DNA of 64,000 bases, taken from contig NC_134942.1 of assembly GCF_051020765.1 (NCBI RefSeq), positions 1,116,001 through 1,180,000 on the forward strand, in the 5' to 3' direction. Shown piece by piece: positions 48,401 to 59,257 of this stretch. Every line of letters starts with the position of its first letter. Position 1 is the first letter of the stretch. Origin of the DNA: Lasioglossum baleicum. Lineage: Eukaryota; Arthropoda; Insecta; Hymenoptera; Halictidae. The notes beneath the pieces are model-generated. The model did no database searches. It worked only from the letters and a program-made list of their open reading frames with translations, and was not told where the DNA came from. The position numbers and the translations under genes are program-made.

Positions 48401-49446
48401 GATTCAAAAGAAACGTGGTGGATCCTTGCATATATGAATTAAAACACAAGTGGGGACTAGCAATACTAGCTGTTTACGTCGACGACATACTGGCGGCCAC
48501 AGAAAACACAAGAATGAGCAAACATGTTAAAGGAATCCTAGAGTCACATTTCGAGACAAAGTACTTGGGATCTATCTCTAATCTATTGGGAGTGAAATTC
48601 AACCGACTGGAGAACGGAGGAATGGCACTATCTCAAGTTGAATACATCGAATCATTAATAAGACGTTTTGGAATTCAAGACGCAAGAGAAGCGAATACGC
48701 CGATGGAGGTGAGGCCAGATTATCTGAATGAAATGGAGGAACCACAACCTAGGAAAGAGTTACCATTCAGAGAGCTAATCGGAGGACTATTGTATATATC
48801 ACAGAGGACAAGACCAGACATTTCTTTTGCTGTAGGAAAACTAGCGCAGCATTGTTCTGATTTTAATGAACAACACTGGAACGCAGCCAAAAGGGTCCTC
48901 AGATATTTAAAGGGCACGAAGGACAGAGCGATAACTTACTCGCGCTCAAACGCACCGCTGGTGGCATATTCCGATGCTGATTGGGCAAGTGATGCAAAAT
49001 CCAGAAAGAGTACGACTGGATATGTCATTACCATTGGCGGAACACCAGTAGTATGGAAAAGTACCAAGCAGACTGTGATAGCATTGAGTACCATGGAAGC
49101 TGAATACGTGGCAATGGCTGAATGTGCAAGAGAGGTAACATGGATTAAGCAATTTTTAATATCTTTGAGTTTGCAGGATAAGAATCAACCCATTACGTTG
49201 TGGAGTGACAGCCAGGCAGCTATCGCACATGCTGAAAATTACATAGACAAGTCAAGGACGAAACATATTTCAATAAAGTATCACTTTATTCGAGAGAAAG
49301 TGATGGACAGGACAATTGAGTTGCAATATGTAAGCACGACAAGAAATATTGCGGACCTGTTAACAAAGGCTTTGGGTCCGAAAGCGCATGATGCACATCG
49401 AGACGCAATACTGAGAAAACCCAACGACTTGAGTAATGCGGAATGA
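45448..49446 (+). CDS. Copia gag-pol polyprotein
   Basis: A single 1,332-residue frame in the Ty1/copia order: gag, protease, integrase, reverse transcriptase, RNase H. Gag ends with a zinc knuckle CFKCQKPGHISKYC near residue 231. Protease has the DSGA active site near 277. Integrase has an HHCC zinc domain (His near 417-422, CDSC near 450) and the catalytic acidic triad near residues 482, 546 (RTDNGLEF) and 582 (TPQQNGVAERMNRT). Reverse transcriptase has YVDDIL near 1010. RNase H has DADWASD near 1176, and the C-terminal ADLLTKAL segment is typical of the family. All catalytic motifs are present and the length is usual. The ATG at 45448 lies about 135 bases after the LTR and begins the gag domain. 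Gag and pol are fused without a frameshift. Confidence 0.97.
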   Translation: MDTERKTYTINKLNGTNYASWSYQMRLILLECELFTVIEPGEVEPANATEKLKYLSRQGKALAKIALAICDEQQMHVRHLTSPREVWRELERLYAPRDSKYRIVQLRRKLYSTKLNDYESMEAYLGQINQTVAELANVDNQIEDGDLAMTILCGLPEEWDTVVSALCNVPEDEFKCTNIKRKILAEAERRKEKWEGKQSAVIMKVNNSQFQHRKEKLPERGKMDTQRETICFKCQKPGHISKYCRSRTNTSRNHTNAKGMNVVLSNAINDKDAWVIDSGATHHMTPNEKYFAMLKTDTEVENLATADGTTVCVSGKGKIKAKIIEARGSLQEFYADNTLWVPGIKNNILSVTQMIQNGKKVIFDKFGCRICDERNHTLMKAFKKDRLYIVKAEPQITYSGKVAKLQVERSNKLSLDIWHKRLMHINMQRIIKMVKTAAVNGLDCDISEPTPCDSCLAGKSKRQPFPKLTKDLKTEVLELVHADVMGPLDVKSWGGCRYILTIIDDASRFIKVCFLKAKSEVLGEFKKWKIQAEKQTGELLKRVRTDNGLEFCSKGWDEFCHANGIVHERTMTYTPQQNGVAERMNRTLLDLVRSTISDTNLPKEAWAELAYTAAYMRNRTTNTHDENKTPYEIWNGKKPSIRHLRMIGCETFVHTPKEKRFSKLTSRARQGILVGYATFGKGYRVWIPKTREIIESRDCVFKENVKHKEESNSHVIIEERKLPELIEIKSETSLDTKKNEGEKQDIRNTTDQNDFITIEGKKGRPRKNPNEPRITPQKHPMKLRGSKNAESEDDHRIRNVQSNLIKNTTSEEPRSYEEAIKGADANEWLEAMNEEMESLRRHNVWELEELPPGVTPVDCRWVFKKKDIESSDGIKRFKARLVAKGFTQEKGIDYEQIYTPVSGFDTIRLLTALAVKNGWQLEQYDIKSAYLHSDLKEKIYMKQPKGFEKEDSGKLYCKLKKSIYGLKQSGRCWNEHLDKKLKEAGFKRNVVDPCIYELKHKWGLAILAVYVDDILAATENTRMSKHVKGILESHFETKYLGSISNLLGVKFNRLENGGMALSQVEYIESLIRRFGIQDAREANTPMEVRPDYLNEMEEPQPRKELPFRELIGGLLYISQRTRPDISFAVGKLAQHCSDFNEQHWNAAKRVLRYLKGTKDRAITYSRSNAPLVAYSDADWASDAKSRKSTTGYVITIGGTPVVWKSTKQTVIALSTMEAEYVAMAECAREVTWIKQFLISLSLQDKNQPITLWSDSQAAIAHAENYIDKSRTKHISIKYHFIREKVMDRTIELQYVSTTRNIADLLTKALGPKAHDAHRDAILRKPNDLSNAE

Positions 49447-49468
49447 TTCTACTGGGAAGATCATTCCG

Positions 49469-49479
49469 AAGGGGGGTTT
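49469..49479 (+). other. Polypurine tract of the copia element
   Basis: The run aagggggg followed by ttt lies directly before the 3' LTR, the expected place for the primer of plus-strand synthesis. Confidence 0.8.
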
Positions 49480-49691
49480 TGTAGGGTTTTATACCTCTAC
49501 ATATTGTATATGGAACAGAGTGCGCGCCATCTATTGTGGGTCTTTTGGTACGCACGCGTAGAGCGCACTGTAGTCTCTGTTCGAACGTCGCATTGCTTGG
49601 AACGTTTATAATGTATCATTCAAATTATTCCTAATATATATATACTTATTATTATATTCAACCCTGTGCACATTTATTTAAATAACCAACA
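49480..49691 (+). repeat. 3' LTR of the copia element
   Basis: A 212-base copy of the 5' LTR with one substitution; it ends in aaccaaca, and the AT-rich target sequence resumes at 49692. Confidence 0.95.
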
Positions 49692-50673
49692 ATATATATA
49701 TTAATATGCCTTAATCTTAAATAATGTAAAAAATTTATTTTCAATAAAATTTTTATATAAAATTAATTTTCAATTTTTAAAAAACTTCATTTTATTACTT
49801 AATATTTTAATATGTATATTAAATTATTATTAATTTTATAAGTAATTTTTTAATTAATAAAAATCCCTCATTTTTTTAATTTTACTGAATATATATGAAC
49901 CCCCCCTAATTTTCTATAATTTTTAAAATAAAACCTTAATACCATTTATAATAAATTTAATACCTTTTTAAAATAATATTAAATTTATATAAATAATATA
50001 ACCCCTCTAAAATTATATTGATTTATATAATATTAACACCCCTTAATCTTAAATAATATAAAAAAATTCATTTTTAATAAAATTTTTATATAAAATTAAT
50101 TTTCAATTTTTTTAAAAAACTTCAATTTTTAATTTTACTAAATATGTATAAGCCTCTTCCTAATTTTCTATAATTTTTAAAATAAAACCTTAATACCATT
50201 TATAATTTAATGCTTTAATTTATACATCTTTTTAAAATAATATTAAATTTATATAAATAATATAACCCCTCTAAAATTATATTGATTTATATAATATTAA
50301 TATACTTTAATCTTAAATAGTATAAAAAAATTCATTTTTAATAAAATTTGTATACAAAATTAATTTTTAAATTTAAAAAAGCTTCAATTTTTAATTTTAT
50401 ATATATATATATATATGTATATATATGAATCCCCCTTAATTTTCTATAATTTTTAAAATAAAACCTTAATACCATTTATAATGCTTTCTTAATTTATACA
50501 CCTTTTTAAAATAATATTAAATTTATATAAATAATATACCCCTCTAAAATTATATTGATTTATATAATATTAGTATACATTAATCTTAAATAGTATAAAA
50601 AAATTCATTTTTAATAAAATTTTTATACAAAATTAATTTTCAAATTTAAAAAAACTTCAATTTTTAATTTTAC

Positions 50674-50707
<34 letters not shown>

Positions 50708-50960
50708 TTTTCCTAATTTTCTATTATTTTTAAAATAAACCTTAATACCATTTATAATTTAATGCTTTCTTAATTTATATTCCTTTTTAAAATAATATTA
50801 AATTTATATAAATAATATAACCCCTCTAAAATTATATTGATTTATACAATATTAATATACCTTAATATTAAATAATATAAAAAAATTCATTTTTAATAAA
50901 ATTTTTACATAAAATTAATTTTCAATTTTTAAAAAAGCTTCCTCATTTTATTACTTAAAA
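49692..50960 (+). repeat. AT-rich satellite A, left arm (second part)
   Basis: It continues the array interrupted by the copia element, with taccatttata marks near 49938, 50191, 50468 and 50748. Units end in a segment reading gcttcctcattttatt (near 50937), which is where the inverted arm also changes character (59811-59820). A TA microsatellite lies near 50679-50703. Confidence 0.85.
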
Positions 50961-51100
50961 TTATAAATAAATAAAATTACTAATTTAAATAATAATTATT
51001 TTATATAAATTTCTTATAATAATTTAATTTAAATTATATAATATTTTAAAATAATAATTTACTACTATTTTTTTTTTTTTCATATAAATATTAAATATTA

Positions 51101-51136
<36 letters not shown>

Positions 51137-51428
51137 TTTATATATATATATATTTATATATAATAATTATATGAATATATGTATTAATTTTATATATTAA
51201 TAGATGTTTAGATAAGAAATTATTATATATTTATATAAATGTGATTCATTTTTATTATTATTATTTGAATAAATGGTTAAGCATTAAATATATATATATA
51301 TATAAATAATATATATATTATTAAATATTTATATTACAGATATATATAAATAATTTATTTATTAATTAAATTATTATAATTATATAATACTTTTTATTTA
51401 TAATTAAATATATATATAAATAAATATT

Positions 51429-51462
<34 letters not shown>

Positions 51463-52906
51463 TATAATAATTAAATATATATATATATTAAATATATAAT
51501 ATATTTATAAATATATATATAATAAATATATTATATATAAATAGATTTATATGTATATATTTGTATGTATATTTATAAGTAATTATAATTATATTAAATC
51601 TTATTAAAATGGTTAATAACTAGTTTAACTCTAGGGTATATTTATAAATGTATTCATAGTTCAATAAATATTAATTTTATATTAAAATATTTAGTATATT
51701 TTTAAATTATTATTATTTATGGAGTAGAATCTAAGAATTTAATTAGATTATTATATATTAATAAATTTATTAGAGATATTTAAATAAAATTAGATATTTA
51801 TAAATAATTTATATATATATATTTATATATAATAATTATATGAATATATGTATTAATTTTATATATTAATAGATGTTTAGATAAGAAATTATTATATATT
51901 TATATAAATGTGATTCATTTTTATTATTATTATTTGAATAAATGGTTAAGCATTAAATATATATATATATATAAATAATTTATATATTATTAAATATTTA
52001 TATTACAGATATATATAAATAATTTATTTATTAATTAAATTATTATAATTATATAATACTTTTTATTTATAATTAAATATATATATATATATTAAATATA
52101 TATATATATATTAAATATATAATATATTTATAAATATATATATAATAAATATATTATATATAAATAGATTTATATGTATATATTTGTATGTATATTTATA
52201 AGTAATTATAATTATATTAAATCTTATTAAAATGGTTAATAACTAGTTTAACTCTAGGGTATATTTATAAATGTATTCATAGTTCAATAAATATTAATTT
52301 TATATTAAAATATTTAGTATATTTTTAAATTATTATTATTTATGGAGTAGAATCTAAGAATTTAATTAGATTATTATATATTAATAAATTTATTAGAGAT
52401 ATTTAAATAAAATTAGATATTTATAAATAATTTATATATATATATAATAATTATATGAATATATGTATTAATTTTATATATTAATAGATGTTTAGATAAG
52501 AAATTATTATATATTTATATAAATGTGATTCATTTTTATTATTATTATTTGAATAAATGGTTAAGCATTAAATATATATATATATATAAATAATTTATAT
52601 ATTATTAAATATTTATATTACAGATATATATAAATAATTTATTTATTAATTAAATTATTATAATTATATAATACTTTTTATTTATAATTAAATATATATA
52701 TAAATAAATATTTATATATATATATATAAATAAATATTTATATATATATATATAAATAAATATTTATATATATATATATATAAATATATAATAATTAAAT
52801 ATATATATATTAAATATATAATATATTTATAAATATATATATAATAAATATATTATATATAAATAGATTTATATGTATATATTTGTATGTATATTTATAA
52901 GTAATT
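50961..52906 (+). repeat. AT-rich repeat B, tandem copies
   Basis: After about 170 bases of simple AT-rich DNA, a unit recurs whose marker gaatatatgtattaatttt lies at 51173, 51842 and 52457 (steps of 669 and 615). Each unit includes ataactagtttaactctaggg and ggagtagaatctaagaattt. Units differ mainly in the length of their TA and TAAA tracts. The fourth marker, at 57370, lies beyond the inserted retrotransposon. No gene is seen. Confidence 0.85.
52892..52906. repeat. Target-site duplication, left copy
   Basis: The 15-base word tatttataagtaatt is repeated exactly at 57041-57055. Uninterrupted versions of the site exist in other B units at 51570-51584, 52193-52207 and 59420-59434, confirming the element's boundaries. 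Confidence 0.95.
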
Positions 52907-52952
52907 TGAAGAGAGAGATACGTGTACCGCGGCAGAAGACAAAGACAAAAAT

Positions 52953-53642
52953 ATGGAAGAATTAACTGAATTAATAAAATCAATAAAGAAAGACACAATG
53001 GAAATAAAACAAGAGAACAGTGAGATAAAACAAGAATTGAAAAACCTAAAAGAAGATTGGGTCCGTAGACAAGCAGAATGGGAAAAAGAAAAAAGAGAAA
53101 TAGAAGAAAGAATAAAAGGCTTGGAATCGAAGGAAAAAGAACATCAAGATCTGCTGGAAAGAATAAAAAGAATAGAAAAAGGTGAAGAGGAGAGAGAAAA
53201 AAGAGTGAGAAAAAACAACATAATAATTAAAGGGGAAGACCTGAAAATAGAGGCAACCCCAAAGCAAACAGCGGAGAAGTTAATAAAGGACGAATTACAA
53301 GAGGAGGTAGAAATAGAAGATGCATTCTGGATAAAGAAGAACCAAGGAGAAAACATACTGTTAGCGAAAGCAAAGAACTGGCAACAGAAAAAGATGATAA
53401 TGCTGAAGAAAAATAAACTCAAAGGTAAAAAAATCTATATAGAGAACGATCTAACTAAAAGGGAGAGAGAAATTCAGAGAGAAATCTACGAAATAGCAAG
53501 AACAGAAAAAAATAAAGGAGAGAAAGTTAAAATAGGCTACAAAAAACTGCAAATCGGAGAAAAATTTTTTCACTGGAAACAAGACGAAACAGGAGTCGAA
53601 GAAAAAAAATTCTGGAGCAGACAGCACACGAGGAATCTCTAA
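52953..53642 (+). CDS. LINE ORF1: coiled-coil RNA-binding protein
   Basis: A 229-residue protein very rich in Lys and Glu. Residues 1 to about 85 form heptad-like charged repeats, a likely trimerising coiled coil. Residues about 88-155 begin with NNIIIKG and look like an RRM fold. The rest (IENDLTKREREIQREI near residue 165 and after) resembles the C-terminal domain of LINE-1 ORF1 proteins. Such proteins bind element RNA and act as nucleic-acid chaperones. It is complete, with no knuckles. The start is the first ATG, 46 bases from the element end. ORF2 follows after 34 bases. Confidence 0.85.
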   Translation: MEELTELIKSIKKDTMEIKQENSEIKQELKNLKEDWVRRQAEWEKEKREIEERIKGLESKEKEHQDLLERIKRIEKGEEEREKRVRKNNIIIKGEDLKIEATPKQTAEKLIKDELQEEVEIEDAFWIKKNQGENILLAKAKNWQQKKMIMLKKNKLKGKKIYIENDLTKREREIQREIYEIARTEKNKGEKVKIGYKKLQIGEKFFHWKQDETGVEEKKFWSRQHTRNL

Positions 53643-53676
53643 ACAACGGGAGAACATCGAGCCAGGGCAGACAAAC

Positions 53677-56600
53677 ATGAACACGTCCACACCCGGAATG
53701 CACATGACAATTTACAACCAAGGTGAAGTGGCTAAGGAAATCAGATCAAATGATGTAAATAAGGAGAAAACAAAAGCCAAATACGAGTATAGTACAGTTA
53801 AAATAGGATTCTGGAATATAGCTGGTCTAACAAATAAAGATAAGAATTTTTGGGATTTTGTTAAGCAATGGGATTTTATTGGACTAATAGAGACATGGAT
53901 AGAAGAAAAACAATGGGAAAAAATAAAAGGAATCTTACCACACGAATTTAATTGGAATTGTAAATATGCAACCAGAGAAAACAAGAAAGGTAGAGCGAGC
54001 GGAGGAATTATTACCGGCCTAAGGAAAAGCATACAAGAAGAGGAAACAGGAAAAGAATTAAACTTTGGAGAAGAGAGAAGAATAAGGATAGAAGACGAAA
54101 GATGGAGAATAATAACAGTATATAGCAAAGATATGGGAAGCACAAAGGAAGAAATACAACGGGGGATAAGGGAAATAGAGGAAGGAAAATTGATAGTGGG
54201 AGGGGATTTCAATGCGAGAACAGGCCGGGAAGGTAATATCTACCAATTCGGAGAAAAAAACAAGACAAGGAATTCTAAAGACAAAAAGATAAATTCGGAA
54301 GGCAAACTATTATTGGAATTAACGGAGGAGAGAGGGTGGAACATACTAAATGGTAACACGGAAGGAGATGAGGCAGGAGAATTCACGTATGTCGGCCCAA
54401 GAGGAAGCACGGTGATAGACTATGTAATAGCGAACGCAGAGACGACTGAAAATATCAAGAAACTAACAGTAGAAGAAAGAATCGAGTCAGACCATATGCC
54501 CGTTATAGTAGAACTGTACAAGAAAATGGAAAGACAAAAAGAGCAAAGCGAAAAAAGCAATAGAATAAAGAGTGTCTGGACAGAAGATAGCATACGGGAG
54601 TTCCAAAAGGAACTAGAAAAAAGAAACTTTAACAAGTCACACATTGACGACATGGTCGAAGAATTAACAGATAGTATAAATAAAGCAGTGCAGAGAAAAG
54701 TAATCCAGATAAAGAAATGGAGAATAGGAAGCTTTAAATGGTGGAACGCGGAATGTACAAATAAGAAAAGGGAGGCGAGAAAAGCCCTGAGAAAATGGAA
54801 GAAAGGAAATGGTGAAAAAGTAAATTACCAGGAAAAGAAAAGGGAATTCAAGAAAGTATGCGAAGAAAGAAAAAGAGAACTACAGGAGAACATGGAGAAA
54901 GAGATAAGCCAGATCAAAGACGAGAATCAAATCTGGGATTTCATAAACAAAGAAAGAAGAAAGAGAATAGGAATCACAGAAAAAATAGGAATGGAGGAAT
55001 GGAAAGAATACTTTAAAGAGTTATTAGAAGGGGAAGATGACTACAACAGAAAAGAAAAGGAGGAAGAAGAAATCGAGACTAGCAGAGAGGAGGAAATAAC
55101 AGAACTAGAAGTAAGGGATCAAATAAAGAAATTGAAAAAGAAAAAGGCAGCCGGAGAGGATAGAATTGAAAACGAAGCCTGGATTTTCGGAAATGCAAAA
55201 ATAATAAGAAGGCTAACAGAAATTTTCAATGAGGTATGGAAAGGTAAAGGGTTTCCAGAGAGATGGAAAGAAGGGGTGATTTCACCCATTTTTAAGAAGG
55301 GTGACAGAGAGAAAATAAGTAATTATCGAGGAATAACAATTCTCAACACTGCTTACAAGATATACGCAATGGTCTTAGAGAAACGACTAAAGGACGAATT
55401 GGAAATGAAGAATATAATCCCTGACACCCAAGCAGGTTTTAGAAGCGGTAGATCAACAATAGACAACATTTTTATTCTAAATTACATAGTACACAGGGAG
55501 ATACAGACCAAAGGAGGGAAATTGTATACATGCTTTATAGATTTGAGTGCAGCCTTCGATAAAATAAATAGAGAAAAATTAAAGAAAACTATGGAAAAAC
55601 AAGACATCAGTAGACGGCTAAGGATAAGAATCGGAGAAATCTATGAGGAAACAAGGAACATAGTAAGAATCAACGGACAAACGACATCAAAATTCTGGAC
55701 AACAAAGGGTGTAAGACAAGGTTGCCCACTGAGTCCGACTCTATTTAACTTGTACATAGCGGACCTAGAAGAGACAATGAGGAAAAACCAAGCGGGAGGT
55801 ATTGTAATACGGAGAGAAAAAATTTGGACGTTAGCGTATGCTGACGATATGGCGTTACTAGCGAAAGACCCTCAAGATCTGAAAGATATGATAAAAAGAG
55901 TCGCAAAATACTTCGATGACAAAGAACTACAGCTGAATACGGATAAAACCAAAATTATGATATTCCATAAAGGGAGGGGGAAGAAGAAAAAAGAGGAATG
56001 GGAATACCAAGGACAAAAACTAGAGGAAGTGAAGGAGTTTAAATATCTAGGATACCATTTCCAGAAAAACGGAAGCAGCGAAGCACATGTATGAGAAACA
56101 ACGAAAAAAGCAAGAATAGCTATGGCACAAGTATGGGGAATAGGTCAAAGAAAGTTTAGAAACAACTATGAGAGGCGAATGAAGATGTTTAACAGTTTAG
56201 TTAAAAGTATTTTACTGTACGCTTCAGAGATATGGGGATGGATGGAGGCTGAGAAAATGGAAAAAATACAGGAGAAGTATATACGCTGGACCTTAGGACT
56301 AGATTTTAACACACCTGCATATCTAATACTAGAAGAAACAAAAACGGACAAAATAAGAATAGAAGCAGGAAGAAGAGCATTAAGATACGAGGAGAAAACC
56401 AAAAGTCAGAGTAGCAACGCAATTATAAGAGAAAGTTGGAAAGAGATAGACAGGAAACAAGAAAAGAGGAAGTCAAAATGGGAAAAAACAAGAGACTCAT
56501 ATTATTTCAACAAAGGAATAGACATGGAAACAATGGAAGCGGAAAGAAGAGAAGGTAAAAAGTACGAAGAATTTCTGATACAAACCGATACAGCGGAGCA

Positions 56601-56976
56601 GTTACAATGGCAATATGACAAAATAACAGAAAGCAGATACAACAAACAGTATAGAGAAATCAGGGAGGCTCAGATGGCTGGATACCTATGCAAAGCATAC
56701 GAGGGCAGAGACCAAAGAATGATTGCCAGATTCAGATGTGGGAATGAGGAACAGAACAACAAGTACTGGACTAAGGAGAAGGATAGAGTCTGCAGACTAT
56801 GTAAAGAGAAGCCAGAGACCCTAATCCACATGGTAAGAGAATGTAAGGAGCTGAAAAGAGTAGACATAGGAGTGCGAGGAATTCTGAAAGGAGACAAAGA
56901 GGGCACAGAGTGGATGAGGAGAGTTTTAGAAAAAAGGAAGAATAAGTTAGAAAATATTCAAATAAACATACACTGA
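53677..56976 (+). pseudogene. LINE ORF2: endonuclease / reverse transcriptase interrupted by one in-frame TGA
   Basis: A 1,100-codon frame is broken by a single TGA at 56092-56094 (codon 806). The parts before (53677-56094) and after (continuing to 56976) are in the same frame, so there is no frameshift. Endonuclease motifs: KIGFWNIAGL near residue 44, IETWIEE, GGDFNAR near 176 and SDHMP near 271. Reverse transcriptase motifs: CFIDLSAAFDK near 620, GVRQGCPLSPTLFN, and the catalytic YADD near 720. The stop lies after the thumb-side motif FKYLGYHF. The distal part carries the C-terminal knuckle CRLCKEKPETLIHMVREC near 1039, C-x2-C-x8-H-x4-C. Without readthrough the product would lack the C-terminal ~290 residues, so the copy is probably not autonomous. 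A sequencing error remains possible. Confidence 0.9.
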
Positions 56977-57040
56977 CACAAACACACATGTACCCCCCAT
57001 TTTAAGGCCGAAAGGCAAACAAAATAAATCTATTTACTAC

Positions 57041-57055
57041 TATTTATAAGTAATT
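57041..57055. repeat. Target-site duplication, right copy
   Basis: The same 15-base word as at 52892-52906; repeat B continues directly after it. Confidence 0.95.
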
Positions 57056-57635
57056 ATAATTATATTAAATCTTATTAAAATGGTTAATAACTAGTTTAAC
57101 TCTAGGGTATATTTATAAATGTATTCATAGTTCAATAAATATTAATTATATATTAAAATATTTAGTATATTTTTAAATTATTATTATCTATGGAGTAGAA
57201 TCTAAGAATTTAATTAGATTATTATATATTAATAAATTTATTAGAGATATTTAAATAAAATTAGATATTTATAAATAATTTATATATATATAAACATTTA
57301 TGTATATAAATATTTATATATATATAAATCATTTATATATATATATATATTTATATATAATAATTATATGAATATATGTATTAATTTTATATATTAATAG
57401 ATGTTTAGATAAGAAATTATTATATATTTATATAAATGTGATTCATTTTTATTATTATTATTTGAATAAATGATTAAGCATTAAATATATATATATATAA
57501 ATAATTTATATATTATTAAATATTTATATTACAGATATATATAAATAATTTATTTATTAATTAAATTATTATAATTATATAATACTTTTTATTTATAATT
57601 AAATATATATATAAATAAATATTTATATATATATA
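57056..57635 (+). repeat. AT-rich repeat B, continued
   Basis: Completes the unit interrupted by the retrotransposon (ataactagtttaactctaggg near 57085) and begins the fourth unit (marker at 57370). It contains extended TA/TAAA tracts near 57280-57350. No gene is seen. Confidence 0.85.
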
Positions 57636-57851
57636 CAGGGTGTCTCAAAATTAGGTCCGGAGCCGAAAATGGGAGGTTCCTGAGGTCATTTCAAGCGACA
57701 TTTTCCTTTGAAAAAATGTCGTCCGCGGCTTCGTTAACGAGTTATTAACGAAAAACACGGACCAATCAGAGCGCGAGCTAGACGCGTGCAGCCCGGCGCG
57801 CCGGCAGCCGAGTGTCGGTGGCACGCCGCGATGTCGCAATGAACAAAAGTT
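57636..57851 (+). repeat. Left terminal inverted repeat of the fold-back element
   Basis: A 216-base arm starting cagggtgtctcaaaa; the complementary arm at 59045-59260 differs by two substitutions (near 57696 and 57771). A related sequence starts at 39116. Confidence 0.92.
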
Positions 57852-59044
57852 TCTCGATGATGTGAATGCTCGCCAATTTCGATAAGCTTTGGATATATTG
57901 TTAATACCATGATTCTGAACAACATTTCCCTTTACAGTTTCTGTCGATCAGCTTTAGTTTATGATATTATTGTAAAAATTTGTAATTGTAAATCGATCGA
58001 TGTACTATTTCCTATCCGATTTCGATAAGCTTTGGATATGTTGTCAATACCATGATTCTGAACAACATTTCCCTTTACGGTTTTTGTCGGTCGGCTTTAG
58101 TTTACGATATTATTGTAAAAATTTGTAATTGTAAATCGATCGATGTATTGTACATACTATCTCCTCGCCGATTTCGATGAGCTTTATTTCAAAGGAAAAA
58201 GATATTTAAAACATCGAATTTATAACATATTTCAAAGTCATCGAAATCGGTGAGGACCCACATCATCGGCAACTTTACCCGAACGATAGAAGAAGCACAA
58301 ACTTATTGAATTAAAAACTCACTTATTCAGCCGTAAATCCATTTGACTACCACATACAACCACCACACTTTCACATAATTGTTGAACTCGTAGAACACTT
58401 TTATAACTCGTATCGATATCGAACGAAATTACTTACTCCGACGCGGAAAGAGTTCGATGCTCTTCGCGATGCCGCGCGAAACTGTGCTCTCCCAGCTTAC
58501 AATGTATTCGATGAAGGCGTCGTTTAAAACAAATGAAATCGTTTCCAAGGAGATATTGATTTTTCGAGAACCATATGGCATTGATTTTTCTAGAATCATA
58601 TGATTCTCGAAAACACCGATTCTTGACGAACGAACGATGCCATGGACGAGATATCTCGTGTATCCTTATGCACACACTGCTAGATCACGTATACGTACGC
58701 GAGGACTGCAAGGGTCCGGGATTAGACTTCTGATTTCTCAATAATGCAAAGACGGGGTTTTTTAGTAGTCAAAATCGCTAGACGAAAGATCAATCTAGGA
58801 TGCGATCATTCTCAGAAGTCCTATTTTTACGATTACGAGCAATGGTTTTGCAATATTCGGCTGCATGTTGTCCGTCGAAGAGGCTAGAACGCCGCACAGT
58901 GGGACCTTACGTCCAAATCGGAGGAAAAATCAAAGAACTTTCGGTAGAAATGAGATATGTAGAGCGATGAAAAATTTTTTAAATTAAAGCTGAAACTTTG
59001 CAGAACACGGGAAAAATAGGGAGATTATGGTAAGAACGTTTTTT

Positions 59045-59257
59045 AACTTTTGTTCATTGCGACATCGCGGCGTGCCACCGACACTCGGCTGCCGGCGCGC
59101 CGGGCTGCACGCGTCTAGCTCGCGTTCTGATTGGTCCGTGTTTTTCGTTAATAACTCGTTAACGAAGCCGCGGACGACATTTTTTCAAAGGAAAATGTCG
59201 CTAGAAATGACCTCAGGAACCTCCCATTTTCGGCTCCGGACCTAATTTTGAGACACC

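Larger units (their letters stand above)
45101..49691 (+). mobile_element. Intact Ty1/copia LTR retrotransposon
   Basis: A 4,591-base element with 212-base direct LTRs (45101-45312 and 49480-49691), each starting TG and ending CA. They differ at one position only (tctatg versus tctctg). A primer-binding site follows the left LTR, a purine tract precedes the right LTR, and one long gag-pol frame lies between. A five-base duplication, atata, flanks it, though this is ambiguous because the target is a TA repeat. The flanking satellite A sequence is continuous across the insertion. One LTR difference and an unbroken frame indicate a young, possibly active copy. Confidence 0.96.
52907..57040 (+). 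mobile_element. Full-length non-LTR retrotransposon with one stop in ORF2
   Basis: A 4,134-base element flanked by an exact 15-base target duplication. It has a very short 5' leader (46 bases), ORF1 of the LINE-1 ORF1 type, a 34-base gap, ORF2 with endonuclease, reverse transcriptase and terminal CCHC, and a ~60-base 3' end lacking a poly-A tail (it ends aaataaatctatttactac). Its coding strand is strongly A-rich, unlike the R1-clade element. I do not assign a clade: ORF1 resembles LINE-1, whereas the ORF2 tail knuckle resembles the I/R1/Tad group. Confidence 0.93.

Noticed and set aside
57651..59245. Possible genes in the fold-back element (62- to 80-residue frames)
   Set aside because: The two larger ones are mirror images within the inverted repeats, and the interior frame has no recognisable transposase motif.
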